Shown here in pieces: positions 12,600 to 24,777 of a stretch of DNA of 64,000 nt (positions are counted from its first letter, which is position 1; each line of letters starts with the position of its first letter). This stretch comes from Anaspis maculata. Lineage: Eukaryota > Arthropoda > Insecta > Coleoptera > Scraptiidae. Location: assembly GCA_949128115.1 (NCBI GenBank), contig OX421962.1, forward strand, positions 98,176,836 to 98,240,835, in the 5' to 3' direction. The translations under genes were made by a program, and so were the position numbers. The notes beneath the pieces were generated by a model. The model searched no databases, was not told the DNA's origin, and saw nothing but the letters and a program-made list of their open reading frames with translations.

Positions 12600-13405
12600 C
12601 TGTTTGTCTATCTCTTTCCGAAAAAATATTTATAAAATTTTCAGCCCCACCCCCCTCTTTTCTGAAAATCTCTGAGTGTCCAATTTAATATTCTTGACCT
12701 CTCACTTCTTTTCAATGCAGTCAACGTCATCCTGCATAGCATCGGAATAGATAATTTTCTGTGAAAAAAATGCCACCCAAATTTCACCCTTCCGCTCCCC
12801 CTACCTCATCTCGAAAATAGCAATACCTACTTTGTGATACATCAAAGTGAAGGAAATTGAATTCCCTCCATGAATGAAATTTTTCAAAATTTTCAAAACC
12901 CATTTTTCTCACAAAATACTTCAAATGTCTAATTTATTTGGATGGGTTGAAAATTTCAGAATAATTGTTTTCGGAAAGAGAATTCAATTTCCTTCAATTT
13001 GATGTATCACAAAGTAGGTGGTGTTCTGTCAAGTTTTGAAGTTGAGGTGGGGGAGAGCAAGTGGGTCTATTTGGGTAGCACTTTTTCCACCAGAAATTCT
13101 TTTCTTCGATATTTTTTATGATGAAACTAACTGAATTGAAAAGAATTGAGGGGTCCAGAATTGGAAATAGGACAGTCAGAGAATTTTTGGGAAGAAGGAA
13201 GGTGGGGTTGAAAATTTTGCAAATACTTTTTTCAGAAAGAAAATTTTATTCTCTTCAATTTGATGTATTGCAAGGAAGGAAGTGTCATTTGAAATTTCAA
13301 AGTTGGGGTGAGTGGGGGCGAGGGGGCTGAAGATAGAAATTTGCCAATGTATGTTTTAGATGTTCCCTTTGATATAAAAATCGACCTGTTTTTGCTCGAG
13401 GTTTC
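12600..13405. mobile_element. Palindromic repeat, family shared with 55.2 and 61.7 kb
   Basis: The sequence around 12630-13300 folds back on itself: words such as CAAATTGAAGG/CCTTCAATTTG and TACTTTGTGATACATCA/TGATGTATCACAAAGTA occur in opposite orientation about a centre near 12930. The right part, 13332-13405, nearly repeats 55908-55985. An inverted copy is at 61790-61860, inside an element with a GGGTGGCCCAAC terminus. This copy appears to lack those termini. It carries no coding capacity. Confidence 0.65.
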
Positions 13406-13417
13406 CTTTCGCCTTTG

Positions 13418-13520
13418 GTTTGAGCCCATTGGGATTTCCGAAATCCAAAAATAAATTTTTCAAATGTCAAAATTTAAAAAAAAAATTGGATTTCGGAAAT
13501 GCCAATGAGCTCAAATCAAA
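13418..13520. repeat. Short snapback hairpin
   Basis: The arm TTTGAGCCCATTGGGATTTC with CGAAATCCAA is mirrored by TTGGATTTCG and GAAATGCCAATGAGCTCAAA around an A/T-rich loop. The arms are roughly 30 bases with a few mismatches. It abuts the right end of the preceding palindromic repeat. Confidence 0.65.
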
Positions 13521-14479
13521 GTACACCCTTGTGGCTTTCGCAAGAGACAAAAATGGTAAGAATCCGTCAAGGAATAAACCCACAGGGATTGATTTCGCAA
13601 CGCTTATTTTACCAATATGACTCCGTTCTTGAGCGCGTTCGACTAACATCACACCACTTGAATTTATGAAAAAAAAGGTGTCTCAATCGTTCTATTTCAC
13701 TGTACTCGATTTTTGCACGCGATGGTACCTACATAACTAGTGATTGTTTTCCTCTTTTTAGGGCATTTTTTCCAAGAAATAGTGCTTTTGTGGTTACAGT
13801 AATAGTGAAGTTTACAGATAACGGACGGAAGTTTCAACAAGGAGGTTTTGTAAAGACCGTTATTATCTGCATGCAGATGAGAATGTAATCATCGAACGAC
13901 CATTTCATACTTTGGTTTTTGACTTCAACAACCTTTACTAACAGATTAACAACCCACCAAAGCCCAACCAAACACGGATGCAAATATGCTCTATGTTATT
14001 ACGAGTACAAGCTAATTACAAACATGTATCTCCCTGTAAAATGCAGGCAATGTTTTGCTTTACCCGCGCGCTCGCAATGCAAAGTACCCGTCCTTTATCG
14101 TAGCAGAAGCTTGCGCATCTCGCATTCGGAATTTATACGAACCGACGACGAGATAAAAAAAAAGAAGTGAATACCAAAATAATTGCAGAGTAACGAACAA
14201 AAAGCGATTTATGAAACGCGGCACAGACGTGTAACGGAGTTGGCATCAGCAGGTAGGCATGGTATTTGTTCAGTGTTTCACCGAGAGTTTAACACAATGA
14301 ACTCGCGTCACGGAAGGAAGGATTCGATTATTGTGACAGCAAGTTCCCGGCGTCTCTTTGAGTGTATTACACAACACTACTCGAGTCTGTTGATTTTTAC
14401 GCTTCCGCTACCCCGAGATCTGAAATTGTAGGTAGGTACTTGCGTATTATTAATTAATCAGCACTCAAAAGAGAATTAG
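13521..14479. other. Non-coding stretch, no recognised feature
   Basis: No repeat termini or recognisable genes. Two open frames of about 82 codons (13919-14170 and 14183-14431) show no familiar motifs. Confidence 0.35.
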
Positions 14480-15421
14480 TTCAAGCCTCCTCTGAAAACA
14501 GGGATGGTATATTGTGTGGCCTTTATCTCCTGCCGGAGTTACACTCGCAAAGTTGCGAAAGCGCGCGCGAAGGCCCGAGGGTGCCATTTTTGACATCCAT
14601 CCTGATGTTTGTCGGACAACTTTTCCGAGCGCCTTATTGAAAAAAACGAGACTCGGGCGATACAAGAATGCACGGGAATTGTTTAACAAACTCCGGGCGA
14701 GGCGGGGGTTTATTTGGTCCGAGGAATGCCTCTCGACGCTCACATAAATCCGCGTAAAATCAAACTAACTTTATATATCCCGTTTTATTGTGCACTAAAA
14801 TGGATTTTTTGCGACAGATCCAATAATGGTGACATGAACAAGTTGGGAAACATCCACCAGAGAGAGGAAGGACCATGTGTGTGGATATTGCCTCTCTGGG
14901 TAACAAACGGTTGGCCCAAGCTGATACAACACAACACTTATAAACACTGCCCGTGCAGTTTACGTGCGATATTAATTTTCAAAGTTTCGAGCGTTGCACA
15001 AGAGATTATCGAACAAGTTATTTACCTAGGTACAATGAGGGGATCTGCAGATGGCGTTTCTGGAGCGATTTTTGATTCTGTCGATTTGGTTTCGCTTGTT
15101 CCAGACGGAATGATGGATGACGGGGTCTCCGACGACTTGAGAGGACCACATTTTACAGCCACTGGAGCTTACATTTTACGTTGTTTGTGTTCTCTCAACA
15201 ATCTGTTAAATTTTGCACACGCGTTAATGACTGTTTATGTATGTTTTTATTACAGGCGGCATAACTTTGGCGCACATAAGGATTTATTCGCCACCAGGTA
15301 TAATTACCGCTTTCTTCCGCGTGTTTACTGTTTATATTCGAGCTTCTGCAATGCAATGGGAGGATCGAGGAGCGCCCCAAAAAAAGTCAACCTAATCAAA
15401 CCAAATAATACCTACCTATAA
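14480..15421. other. GC-richer block depleted in stop codons
   Basis: Several frames on both strands stay open across 14.47-15.42 kb, including the longest frame of the window. The part 14500-14760 is clearly GC-rich (words such as GCGCGCGCGAAGGCCCGAGG). No transposon match was found. It could be conserved regulatory DNA, an exon-bearing region, or simply a GC patch. Confidence 0.3.
14726..15421 (+). CDS. Uncertain open reading frame, about 231 codons
   Basis: This is the longest uninterrupted frame in the window. The first ATG is at 14726, and the frame is open slightly further upstream to a TTG. By a rough stop-codon estimate, such a length is unexpected by chance in 64 kb of this composition. 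The predicted protein is unfamiliar: I see no signal peptide, repeated motif or catalytic signature, and its many scattered cysteines do not form an obvious zinc-finger spacing. A pyrimidine-rich ATTACAG acceptor-like sequence lies inside the frame near 15256, so splicing could break it. No neighbour gives context. I treat it as a candidate only and assign no function. Confidence 0.15.
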   Translation: MPLDAHINPRKIKLTLYIPFYCALKWIFCDRSNNGDMNKLGNIHQREEGPCVWILPLWVTNGWPKLIQHNTYKHCPCSLRAILIFKVSSVAQEIIEQVIYLGTMRGSADGVSGAIFDSVDLVSLVPDGMMDDGVSDDLRGPHFTATGAYILRCLCSLNNLLNFAHALMTVYVCFYYRRHNFGAHKDLFATRYNYRFLPRVYCLYSSFCNAMGGSRSAPKKVNLIKPNNTYL

Positions 15422-16012
15422 CCGAATATTTCATTAGCCAACAAAAAACGGCTTTCAGTTACAGAAGCGAACGCTAGATTGGAAGAAAACGCTAATTAGC
15501 GACATGAAAGTGAAAGCTCATCAGGCTGGGAAAAAAAAACAAGGAGCTTGCAAAAGGTCACTTGAAATCCGAGATTTGCATATTTTTTCGGCGATGCGTG
15601 CACCCTTGTCGGGTCGCACCCTTTTTGGCGAGCGTAATGGAATTGGCAGCAAAGAAAAAGCACACCTTTTTTCCAACTTTTTAATGGACGCACTTGGGTA
15701 CCTACGAGGGTACATGAGAACCTGGGATTGCTAGTAATGAAAATTCCGGTCAGCGAGACTGTAATGTGTGGTGTCTGCACTTTCGGACATGGTGTGGGAC
15801 AGGGGATCCGGTATACTCGTACCTGTAATGCCGGCCGTTAGTCATCGAAACGACGCCGTGTGTGCAGTTGAAAATGATTACGTCGACATGCATCGATGCA
15901 CTCCACACGTGAAATGTCGTGCGACCGACCCTTTTGGCTATAAAAGTTTTTTTATTTTAGATTTTCCATGAATGACAACGTTTGTGTGTATCGTACTCGG
16001 TGTGTATACAGG
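15422..16012. other. Non-coding stretch, no recognised feature
   Basis: Frames on both strands around 15496-15780 are short and overlapping. No repeat termini or RNA genes are seen. Confidence 0.35.
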
Positions 16013-16197
16013 GGGTAACATCAAGCGCAAACCTTTTCAATTTCATCTTGGATAAACACAAATTTCTATCAACTAAACACATCAACAGATGAAGTGGTCC
16101 ACCCCACAGTTTTGTCTCACTTTAAGTGGGTGTCTCAGAGAAAAAAGAACGGATTTAAAAAGAAAACGTGGGTGCATGACCATAGTCACCCTCGGAA

Positions 16198-17588
16198 GAA
16201 GTGGAACTTCTATAGGTATGAATCAATTACCTAGCAAACAACGTTCGAAGAGGTGTTATTCTTTTCGTACTCCCGCTCCGCTCCGTAACGGTTTGTAGCA
16301 TCTTGTTTTTTTTTATCATCATCATTATTATTATAAGTCACTTGAAGGGCAAAATACTTTCGACGTGATTTTTTCACGATTAGAATTTTTTGTTTCTTTT
16401 CTCGCTGCGCTCGGCGCTTAAACTTCCATTCTCCGTCACATGAAGTCTCACTCATACCCCTAGAACAATAAATATTTATTTTCATCAATAATATTCTCCA
16501 CAAAGTACCTATCGTCCTGCGGTGCCGGTGAGCCGACGAGGTCCGTCTGTCCAAGGTACACATAATAATTATGCGAATGTGACATCGTGACGGATTTTAT
16601 TACTGTATGATTTCCCCCGTTATATTACAGCAGGGTAGAAACTGTGTCTGGTAGGCACAGCATGGCAATCTAATAATCTCCACAAAGTATAAGAATGTCG
16701 TTTGGAAAACTCCGGTATTAATTTTAAATGAAAAAATATGAAATACATAGGTATTTACCTATATACCTATACCTATATACCTATATACATAGGTAGCTCC
16801 TACGATATTATCTTCTCCAATCACAATTCACAATAAGGCCGTAGGTTAAATTGAAATATTGACATAATTGATGAGTATTTCCATTTATGGGCTCGCCACC
16901 GTTATTTAGATTGTCACATTTGATTGAGGAGAAATCAAACCATTCATAAAATTTACTAAGAATAATGTCAAAAATCAATTTCCAAACATAAAAATTTGAT
17001 CATCAAACCAGTATATCATCGCTGCAATTTTCTGATCCTTGTAACCAGGTACACAGCACTTTTTTTCACGAACTACATGTGATTTCATGTTAACAATAAC
17101 GTTGTAACAACGTTAGTGTTGTTATTAACAACGATAAATTATTGACAAAAACAAAACCACAATAATTCTTGTTCCATTCCTGTCGAGCGTCACACAATGG
17201 ATACAATAATAACTTTTAGCCAAGTCGAAAACCATTCCTGTCGGGCCACCAGCACCATAACACCATAACATAATAAGTCTCGTGTCGGCGATACGCATTA
17301 CGAAAATAAATTAATCATTTTCGGTTGCAAATGACACTACCGTGAGTTAGAATTCCTTGATCAAATTCAAATTCAATTCAATCAAAACAATTTGATCAAA
17401 ACAATCAAATTCTTGTTTATGATGGAAGCTGTTGTACTTAAAACACAATGCAAGCGGGAAAAGAATATCAACTGTAAAAAATAGAACCGAACGCCGCAAC
17501 AGCTTATTCTTCCATTTCCTGACTCCCATGTGTTGTTCTGCGTTAGTTGTGTGTTGCGATCTAGGCGCGAGAATAGAAGTTCCACTTC
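16198..17588. mobile_element. Putative TIR insertion in the left palindrome arm
   Basis: A perfect 16-base inverted pair, GAAGTGGAACTTCTAT at 16198-16213 and its reverse complement at 17573-17588, bounds 1391 bp that are absent from the matching position in the right arm. Homology of the arm resumes at 17589. About 33 bases just left of 16198 are also missing from the right arm, and no target duplication is obvious, so the exact left edge is uncertain. The inside has no transposase frame and contains a CCTATATA-rich microsatellite. Confidence 0.6.
16741..16796. repeat. TACCTATA-type microsatellite
   Basis: Degenerate repeats of CCTATATA and CCTATA units, opening and closing with ATACATAGGTA-like words, so the tract is partly palindromic. 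Confidence 0.8.
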
Positions 17589-18379
17589 AAAAACTAGATC
17601 ATCTCTAAAATGGCATTTATTTGGCTACAGGCCACAGGGCGCTATGTCAGGCTGGGTTAATGACTAAATACTGTATATACAGGGTGACAACGGAAGGTGA
17701 GACGAAGCGGTCACTTTTCAACAATAGTCAACTTTTGCAAAAAAAATCCAGATTGTTTCTATAGTCATTTTTGGAAAGCCGGCATCAATGTCTTGAAACG
17801 GTTTTTGTGACTTAATTTTTCGTGAGATGTGAGTTTTTTGTGCCGTTTATGTCTTGGACCATGCAGCTTGCCCATGCCCAAATTGGGTGCAAATGCATAA
17901 TTTGCAGTAACAAACCGTCACATTAGGGAACTTGACCTCCTCGACCCCTACTGGTGCTACCTCCTGGTTATCGCCTACACCTCTTTGAGGTCGGCCGTAA
18001 CGGGGTAGGTGACAGCGATACAAATTACATTCAGTAACACAGGGTGGCTCAAGTAATGCATCAGTAACCATCTCTTGCATCACAAGTTTCATAGTTGCCA
18101 TGGCAACAATCCCATTCCCGTTGTTCTTCTACGGGAATAATTCAAAGAATTCACAAGGCGATATCTCGAAAACGAAATGAGGTAGGATCAAACAGTTTTG
18201 TTCCCTTGAATATGACACATTTTGCACATTTTAGTATATAGTCAATATTTTTTCACAAAAACTTTGATTGGAAGTTGAGCGTGGGCATGTCATTTTACAC
18301 AAAATGGAAAATTTTTATGGAAATCATGGACAGTCAATATCAGTGGTTAACTGTCATTTTACACCCACAATAAGACTAA

Positions 18380-18597
18380 TGGCGGCTTTACAGAACTTTG
18401 TATGTCGCCGGCGACAAGCCCCCTCACTATAGTTGAATAATTTGAACTATACGACGAAAAAACTCGTGGCGCGGGAATTACGGGGGGAGATAGGGGAGTA
18501 CAGGCAGATCGAATCCTGTTCTGCCTGGAACAGTGTCTGTCGCCTGTTCTGCGGCGACAGTGTCGCTGGCCACATACGAAGTTTTGTAAAGACGCCA
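18380..18597. mobile_element. TGGCGGCTTTACA MITE, copy A (218 bp)
   Basis: The left terminus TGGCGGCTTTACAGAACTTT is matched by an inverted right terminus TGGCGTCTTTACAAAACTTC, with TAA on both flanks (18377-18379 and 18598-18600). Subterminal GTCGCCGGCGAC and GTCGCTGGCCAC words are also inverted. A second copy lies at 48847-48994. The TAA duplication suggests PIF/Harbinger-type mobilisation. It sits in the spacer of the giant inverted repeat. Confidence 0.8.
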
Positions 18598-19465
18598 TAA
18601 GATTACCGCGACTTAAAAAAAAATTCATTTTGTATAAAATGACATCCCACCCTCAACTTCCAATCAGAGTTTTTGTGAAAAAATTATTGGCAGTGTACTG
18701 AAATGTGCAAAATGTGTCATTTTCAAGGGGAACAAAACTGTACCTCATTTCGTTATTGATATATGTATCGACTTTTGATGTGAATTTCTCGAATTATTTC
18801 CGTACAGGAACAACGGGAACGGGATTGTTGCCATGGCAACTATGGAACTTGTGATACAAGAAATGGTATTGGTTACTAATGCATCACTTGAGTCACCCTG
18901 TGTTAGTAAATGTGATTTGTATCACCGTCACCTACCCCGTTACGCCCGACCCCAAAGAGGTCTAGGCGATAACCAGGAGGTAGCACTATAAGGGGTCGTG
19001 AAGGTCAAATTTCTGAATGTGACGGTCTGTTACCGCAAATTATGCATTTTAGCCAAATTCAGGAAAGCTGCATGGTCCAAGAGAGAAACGGCATGAAAAA
19101 CTCACATTTTACGAAAATGACGTTACTCCCTCAAAAATCAAAATATCAATAAAAATTAAAAACCGTTTCGAGATATTGATGCCGGCTTCCCAAAAATGAC
19201 TATAGAAAAAATCTGATTTTTTTGCAAAAGTTGACCATTGTTGAAAAGTGACCACTTTGACACACCTTCCGTTGTCACCCTGTATATACAGTATCCAGTC
19301 ATTAATCACCCGGCCTAGCGCCCAGTAGCCAAATTAATGCCCTTTCAGACATGATCTAGTTTTTCAAAATCAATTCCTTTTTCTCCGAGATACACCCACT
19401 CAAAGTGAGACGAAATTTTGGAGATGGATCACTTCATCTGTTGATGTGTTTATCATGAAAATTCT

Positions 19466-20479
19466 TTGCAGATCGCTCATAGCGGGATGGTTGCAGCCAG
19501 CAACAGCACAGCAATGCTTCTAATAAACAGCTGAGAAATCTCATACCCCTGGAGAACTCTACGCAGCTACGAAATACAGAAACATGGTCGTGTCCGGTAA
19601 AGCCCCTTCAATCACACACGTTTCTTTTTAGGCATTTTTCTGATAAACTGACAGAAGAACTGGTATGGGAAGTTGGACAACATCCGAGAGACAAACCGTT
19701 GAGAAAATTGACAAAAGAGGTTATCTTTGCTACTGACGTCGCCAAGTTTCCCTTATGTTGATTTCAAGGTCCATGCTTCGTCGTTTCTTGTTGCATGCTG
19801 ACGTGTAACCCTATTCATTTATCGCATGTGACGTTTTGCCCTTCTATTTGAAACGCCCTCTGTGATCAGTACACTCCAAAATCGGTGAGGGCTTCAATAT
19901 ACAAAAGGTCTGGAGATCTCGTTTCTAGGACCTACTGAAAAGAAGATGGTAGGATTTGACTCTTTCACGGGCGGTAGCCTCACTATCTGGCAATAAGGTC
20001 ATGTATCATTTTTTATAACACTGCTTGACCAGAGTATAGTTGTCAAGTTCTAATAGACAGGCCATCACTGTATGAACTACCTGTACATATTTGGAAATAT
20101 TTAGATAGTTAGGAGTCGTAGTTTTGTTGCTAAAGAACAAAAGCTACAAGTGAACGGTGTGGGTAGAAAAAGTGTACCTGTAACTGACAATCCAACAAAA
20201 GAGAAAAAAGCGGGCAGGGTTCAAGGGAAACCTCTGAACCGTGAATTAGGTTCACTTGGAATCCGTGGGCAATTTCAATTTCATACTTTTTTCATGCAAT
20301 AACTCATTTCAGCCCATCACGAACCCACAGTCTGGCCCATTCCAGCACGGAATCGATCGCGCCAAATGAGCCGTCTCGACGTCCGTCCGCCCGATGATGC
20401 CTGCCAAACCATCACACAAACCCCGTCTCGTCGGTATGATGTTGATGAAGAGTGAATGGGTTCATAACACGCATGTAAA
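19466..20479. other. Non-coding stretch, no recognised feature
   Basis: No transposon termini, RNA gene or convincing coding frame was found in this kilobase. Confidence 0.35.
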
Positions 20480-21120
20480 GCCCTTTTAACACAACTCCTC
20501 CAGGCACATTTTTTCTACGTGCGAATGTGTGCGCGCGGGGTTCAGCAAGGGTGGTCCGTCCCTTTTGCTTTCGTTGCTGTTGTGAGATGACTGAGATGAT
20601 CTCTGGTTACACGGTCGGCGCTGCGTTCGAAGAATGGAAAAGTAGCTTTTGTCATGGAAATGATAATAATAATGTGTGTCGAAGGGAATTCCACCATTGT
20701 ACGACAAGGTATATCAACTCGAAGGACCACGGGGAGCATGTGTCGATTGTTGACAACATGACTGGGACATGATAATGGGTAAGTGGTGGGTACATTGTAC
20801 GTAATGAATGTAAAATGTATTTGCCGTTCCCGGTCGAGGGGTGTTTCCCCCGTGTTTGCCGATTACACACACACACCCTTTTGGCCCGGTGCCGGTGTAC
20901 ACGGCGTGCCCCTCGTGAACGTATGCTGGCCGCCATGTACAAGGTGGACGCGTACCTTTTTTTCGAGTCATTAAAACATGCAGCACGACTCCATCCAAAT
21001 TTTATTCGATCGGTCACACCTGTGCACCAATTTCCGTTAGTGGGCATCGACGGGGTGTCCCGAAATTGGGGCCTTCGGAACTTCCTGTCGCAGATTTCAA
21101 TAAGCTGGTTGGTTCAGTAA
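20480..21120. other. GC-richer block with overlapping open frames
   Basis: Open frames on both strands overlap here, up to 131 codons on the minus strand at 20652-21047. They show no recognisable motif, and their mutual overlap points to low stop density rather than coding. A short ACACACAC run lies near 20866. The block is not repeated elsewhere in the window. Confidence 0.25.
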
Positions 21121-23550
21121 GAATTTGTGAGAATGCTCGTAAAAACGTAAAGCTCGAATTTCCCACTTTGCGGGGTAATGCTGTATGGAGCAATAGGTGC
21201 ATTGGCGCAGACTATGTGACCCATAATAATAATTTGATCTGAAGACATCCAAGATTCACACGAGGGCCAAGGGCACCGTTGCCAACCTCGTTCACGAGTA
21301 CGTTTGCATCACTGCATCCTCTGAATTAATTATCGCCGGTTTCAGAAAAGATAGTTGAGCTGATCTATGGTCGTGTAATTTCTTTTTCGGCAAATTGTAG
21401 CTGATTGATCAAAATAACTAATCAATCGATTGCTCACCTTAACCCTCAGCTATATTTCAAGCAACTGCAGCATTTCCACGGGAGAAATTTCCAAACACAT
21501 GATTAGCTTAATTACCTTTTCTCCAGTTCAAATCAATCAAAATTCCGATACACTAATGTATCACCTACTTGTAACAAGTAACACGCCAGGAAGTTATTCA
21601 CGTACAATATATACCATTAAATGTAACAATAAATACTTTGGAAGCAGTCCTCTACAACGCTCTAGGGGCTCCGAATGCACCAATTTCCAGACATTCCCTA
21701 TTTCGATATATTATGTGTTTCTAGTGGTGCTAAAATGTAAATTTTCAATCCAGAGAAAGCGCTGTAAATGTTGTACAATAACAAATGCAATCCCTGTCAA
21801 TGCCCGAAAATAAATGGACTCGGCGTTCTCCATAGGTCGATTCTTGTGTATAATACCTACTTGCATTCAGATGACAGTTATAATGGGCAATGAAGTCATG
21901 CACGTGATTTATAACCCGATGTAACGCTCTGTGTGATATAACTTACTTCTCACTTCTATTGGGTGTAAGAGGAGTACGAAGGCACTTAGGAACTGCCGCT
22001 ATTCAAGAAATGTAATAAACCAGGCTGAAAGAAGCGTCTCTCTCGGTTTCCAAAGGATGAAAATTATGTTATTTGTGTAATAAAAGCACCTGATTCAAAT
22101 TAAAATTTCCATCGAGTTCTACCTGCATTATACTTATCAAGCAGAACCAACTTTTTGAAAATATTTCTTTCATCTTCGCTTTTTTCCTAACAAAAGATGG
22201 ACCGTCGCGAAATTGTAGACAAGATTGAGTCTCTTATTTCCAAAGATATAAGGCGAGGAAGAGAGTGGAGCCTCAACCTCCGCTATACGCGATATTCGTA
22301 TAGTCCATTTCATTCAAGAGTAAAGCAGATGGCGTGTACAGCCGTGGTGCCCTTGCCCAACCCTGCGCCGCCGGTAAAGGCTGTCTGATTTCTACATGAT
22401 TCCAGTTGGCCGCGAACAGCTGAAAAACCCAAAAAGTACAAAAATAAAAATTCATCAGTTTTACAAGATTTCACCCGATGGTTTCTTCGGCAAGGAAACA
22501 CCACATCTTCCCGATTCTTGTACCGCTTCACGGCACACCTTTTTCGTTTTGGCATTTTTAGCCCGAATTCCGGCGATTTCGGCATCACAAAATGATGACA
22601 ATTCGAATTTGCAAACAAATCGACGAAATGACAAATGTCAATGGCAACCACGCCCACCGTAGCTAACTATGTTTTAAATTTTGACGCGGCGAGGAAATGC
22701 CGAGACACTGAGAGAAATGACGATATATCCCTCTCATAGCTTCGCCTCTCCTGGTACAGTCTCTCTAAGAACACCACAGATTGCACGCCATCGCCATCAA
22801 CTTTATTTTTAAATGAAATGGGACTATAGTGACGTCTAAGGGCTGAGTTTCAAGTCATCTTACGCCACTCATTTACGGCATCGATAAGCCAATCATCTCG
22901 TCGGATTGTGTTATGTTGCTATAGTGACCGGACTTACGCTACACTTGCGCGGGCGGATCTCCGACTTATAATCTAGCCCCAAGTCGCCATTCTGGGATAC
23001 CACGATCCAACAATGGTCTAACAGCAGAATAACTATCAAATTTTTTTTGACGTTACCTTGCAGAAGATGAATCAAGTTGCGGACATACGTTTACACTTCC
23101 ATAACTAACTCCGATTCAAAATTTTGAATAAAAACACATGGTATATCGTGCTACGAATTCATAAACTACATAAAGCTTATTTTGGAGCATCTAAAAGATA
23201 TTATTAGCAAATTGAGACAGAAAATGACAGCGATGACAACTATATGACAATGGTGTCGATAATAGAGATGCGGCATAACCTCCAAGGTGTAAACAGCTAT
23301 ATACAAGAACGTGCATGGTACGATGTGGGCATCGATACGTATAGATTTTTTACATTTACGACCCAAGCCTGATCTTGTGGCGTGGAAAATTATGTTGAAT
23401 CTCGAATAGTTTACGCTTGACTCTTGATTGAACTTTGTATTGGATTCCGTTGCCATTTCATGTAGATGACTTGACTGAATGCAGACCAGACTTACGGCGG
23501 TATTCATAGACGTTGTTCAAGGCAAAACTGCTTCTTTCGTTCAGTGTAGT
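21121..23550. other. Non-coding stretch, no recognised gene
   Basis: The longest frame, 127 codons at 21430-21813 on the plus strand, has no familiar motif and is probably chance. The sequence TTACGGCGGTATTCATAGACG at 23491-23511 resembles the end of a common insect-type MITE that is also seen at 42135-42155, but no partner end is present. The last eight bases before 23559 form the target duplication of the next element. Confidence 0.35.
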
Positions 23551-23558
23551 ACTGGTGA

Positions 23559-24439
23559 CAGTGGCGCCGAATAGACCTTATTTTGTGGCGCTCGCCATAC
23601 CTCAAAATAAGGGAGGGGTCTAGAGGAAGAAAAAGGGGAAAAAAGAAAAAAGGAGAAGAAGGGAGGAAAAGAAGACGAAGAAGAGAGATTCACCCAGCAA
23701 ATCATTGAATGTTAGGATTATTAGGCACTTTGAATCTAAATGACAGTTATTTACGATGTTTACCTAGGTATAGGTACCGTATGAGCAAAACAATTCTACT
23801 TTAAGAGTCCTATGACTTATTTTTTTGCCTTTTTCAATTGTTGGTAGTAGTATATCTTGCAATTCACCTCAAAATGACATCTGCATGTTGTTTGGCAATC
23901 TCCAATGCTTGTCGGTAGGGAATACGACCACTCTCCGTTTTCCAATTTTGTGCCATTTCGAAAATAACTTTTGATAATGAAAAACTTCTTATTCAGTTTT
24001 TAACATTTATCAGAGACCGACACTGGCATCCAACAGTTTATTCAGTCATTATGGCCTCGATTACGGCCAACCTTTGATATACATATAAAATAATAATTTC
24101 ATAGCACTCTAGACTAGAGGCAAAAAGGTTTTGACCATACGGTATTTGAACAGCCAACTAAATGGACTAGGAAAACCTCACGATCTTACGATCTCACAAA
24201 AAACTTTTGATTTTTGTGTAAAAGATAATGAAATCTATGGACAATTTGGTCAGCGGCTTCCCCTTTTTTGCTTATTATTGTTAATATTATTATTATTATT
24301 ATTCTGAAAAAATTTCGTCTGCGGCGCCAACTGCACGAGGGGCTCTTAGGCCCCCAGGCCCGACCGTCGCGTAGCAATAGAGGGGGGGGGTCTAAAATCT
24401 TTTTCGCCATAGTAACTTTTGAGGAGTTCGGCGCCACTG
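23559..24439. mobile_element. Non-autonomous hAT-type transposon, 881 bp
   Basis: It begins CAGTGGCGCCGAA and ends TTCGGCGCCACTG, a perfect 13-base inverted terminus. The perfect 8-bp duplication ACTGGTGA flanks it at 23551-23558 and 24440-24447. The hAT superfamily is well supported by the CAGTGG-type end and the 8-bp duplication. The interior has a purine tract, an ATTATT run, and the motif AATTTCGTCTGCGGCGC at about 24309-24326, shared with other elements here. No transposase frame is present. Confidence 0.9.
23606..23692 (+). repeat. Purine-rich GA tract
   Basis: Nearly 90 bases of A and G (GAAGAAAAAGGGGAAAAAAG and similar) inside the hAT element. Such homopurine tracts can form triplex DNA, but no role is shown here. 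Confidence 0.85.
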
Positions 24440-24447
24440 ACTGGTGA

Positions 24448-24777
24448 CCAATGGTATGGTAGGACAATGATAGATAAATCAATAAATTACCAAATACAAT
24501 GATGGTACTGAGTGAAAAATTATGAAGACAAGCGACCGGTGACATTTTTGATACTGAAATTGATTTTGAGGAGGTATTAGCTAGCTGCGACCCACATAAT
24601 GACGTGAGAACTGCGGATTCATCCTGAAGAATTTTTCAAAAGCAAAGAGCAAACTGGCATCAAAACGAAGTCCTTCCTCTGGCGTCATCTGCCGGCCAAT
24701 ACCAAAAGGTGACGATAGCGCCTATTTGTATATTGTTCACTCTACAGTCACTTTTTTTGTGACATCCATACTGTTTA
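24448..24777. other. Short non-coding spacer
   Basis: Unremarkable AT-rich sequence between two transposons. No gene or repeat ends were seen. Confidence 0.4.

Larger units (their letters stand above)
16013..19465. repeat. Giant imperfect inverted repeat with nested insertions
   Basis: The left arm consists of 16070-16165 plus 17589-18310. The right arm, 18620-19460, is its reverse complement with moderate divergence. The outer parts share AACACATCAACAGATGAAGT, and further in both arms carry the box ACAGGGTGACAACGGAAGGT (17679 onward, and inverted at 19283 downward). Shared sequence continues outside that box on both sides. The left arm is interrupted by extra DNA at 16165-17588, and the spacer holds a MITE at 18380-18597. 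No protein frame is evident. It is best read as a large palindromic transposon or an inverted duplication of one, of unknown superfamily. Confidence 0.8.

Noticed and set aside
20652..21047. 131-codon minus-strand open frame
   Set aside because: Plus-strand frames overlap it and no motif is recognisable. It looks like low stop density in a GC-richer patch.
21430..21813. 127-codon plus-strand open frame
   Set aside because: Low-complexity Ser/Thr/Ile content without a recognisable domain, in AT-rich unique DNA.
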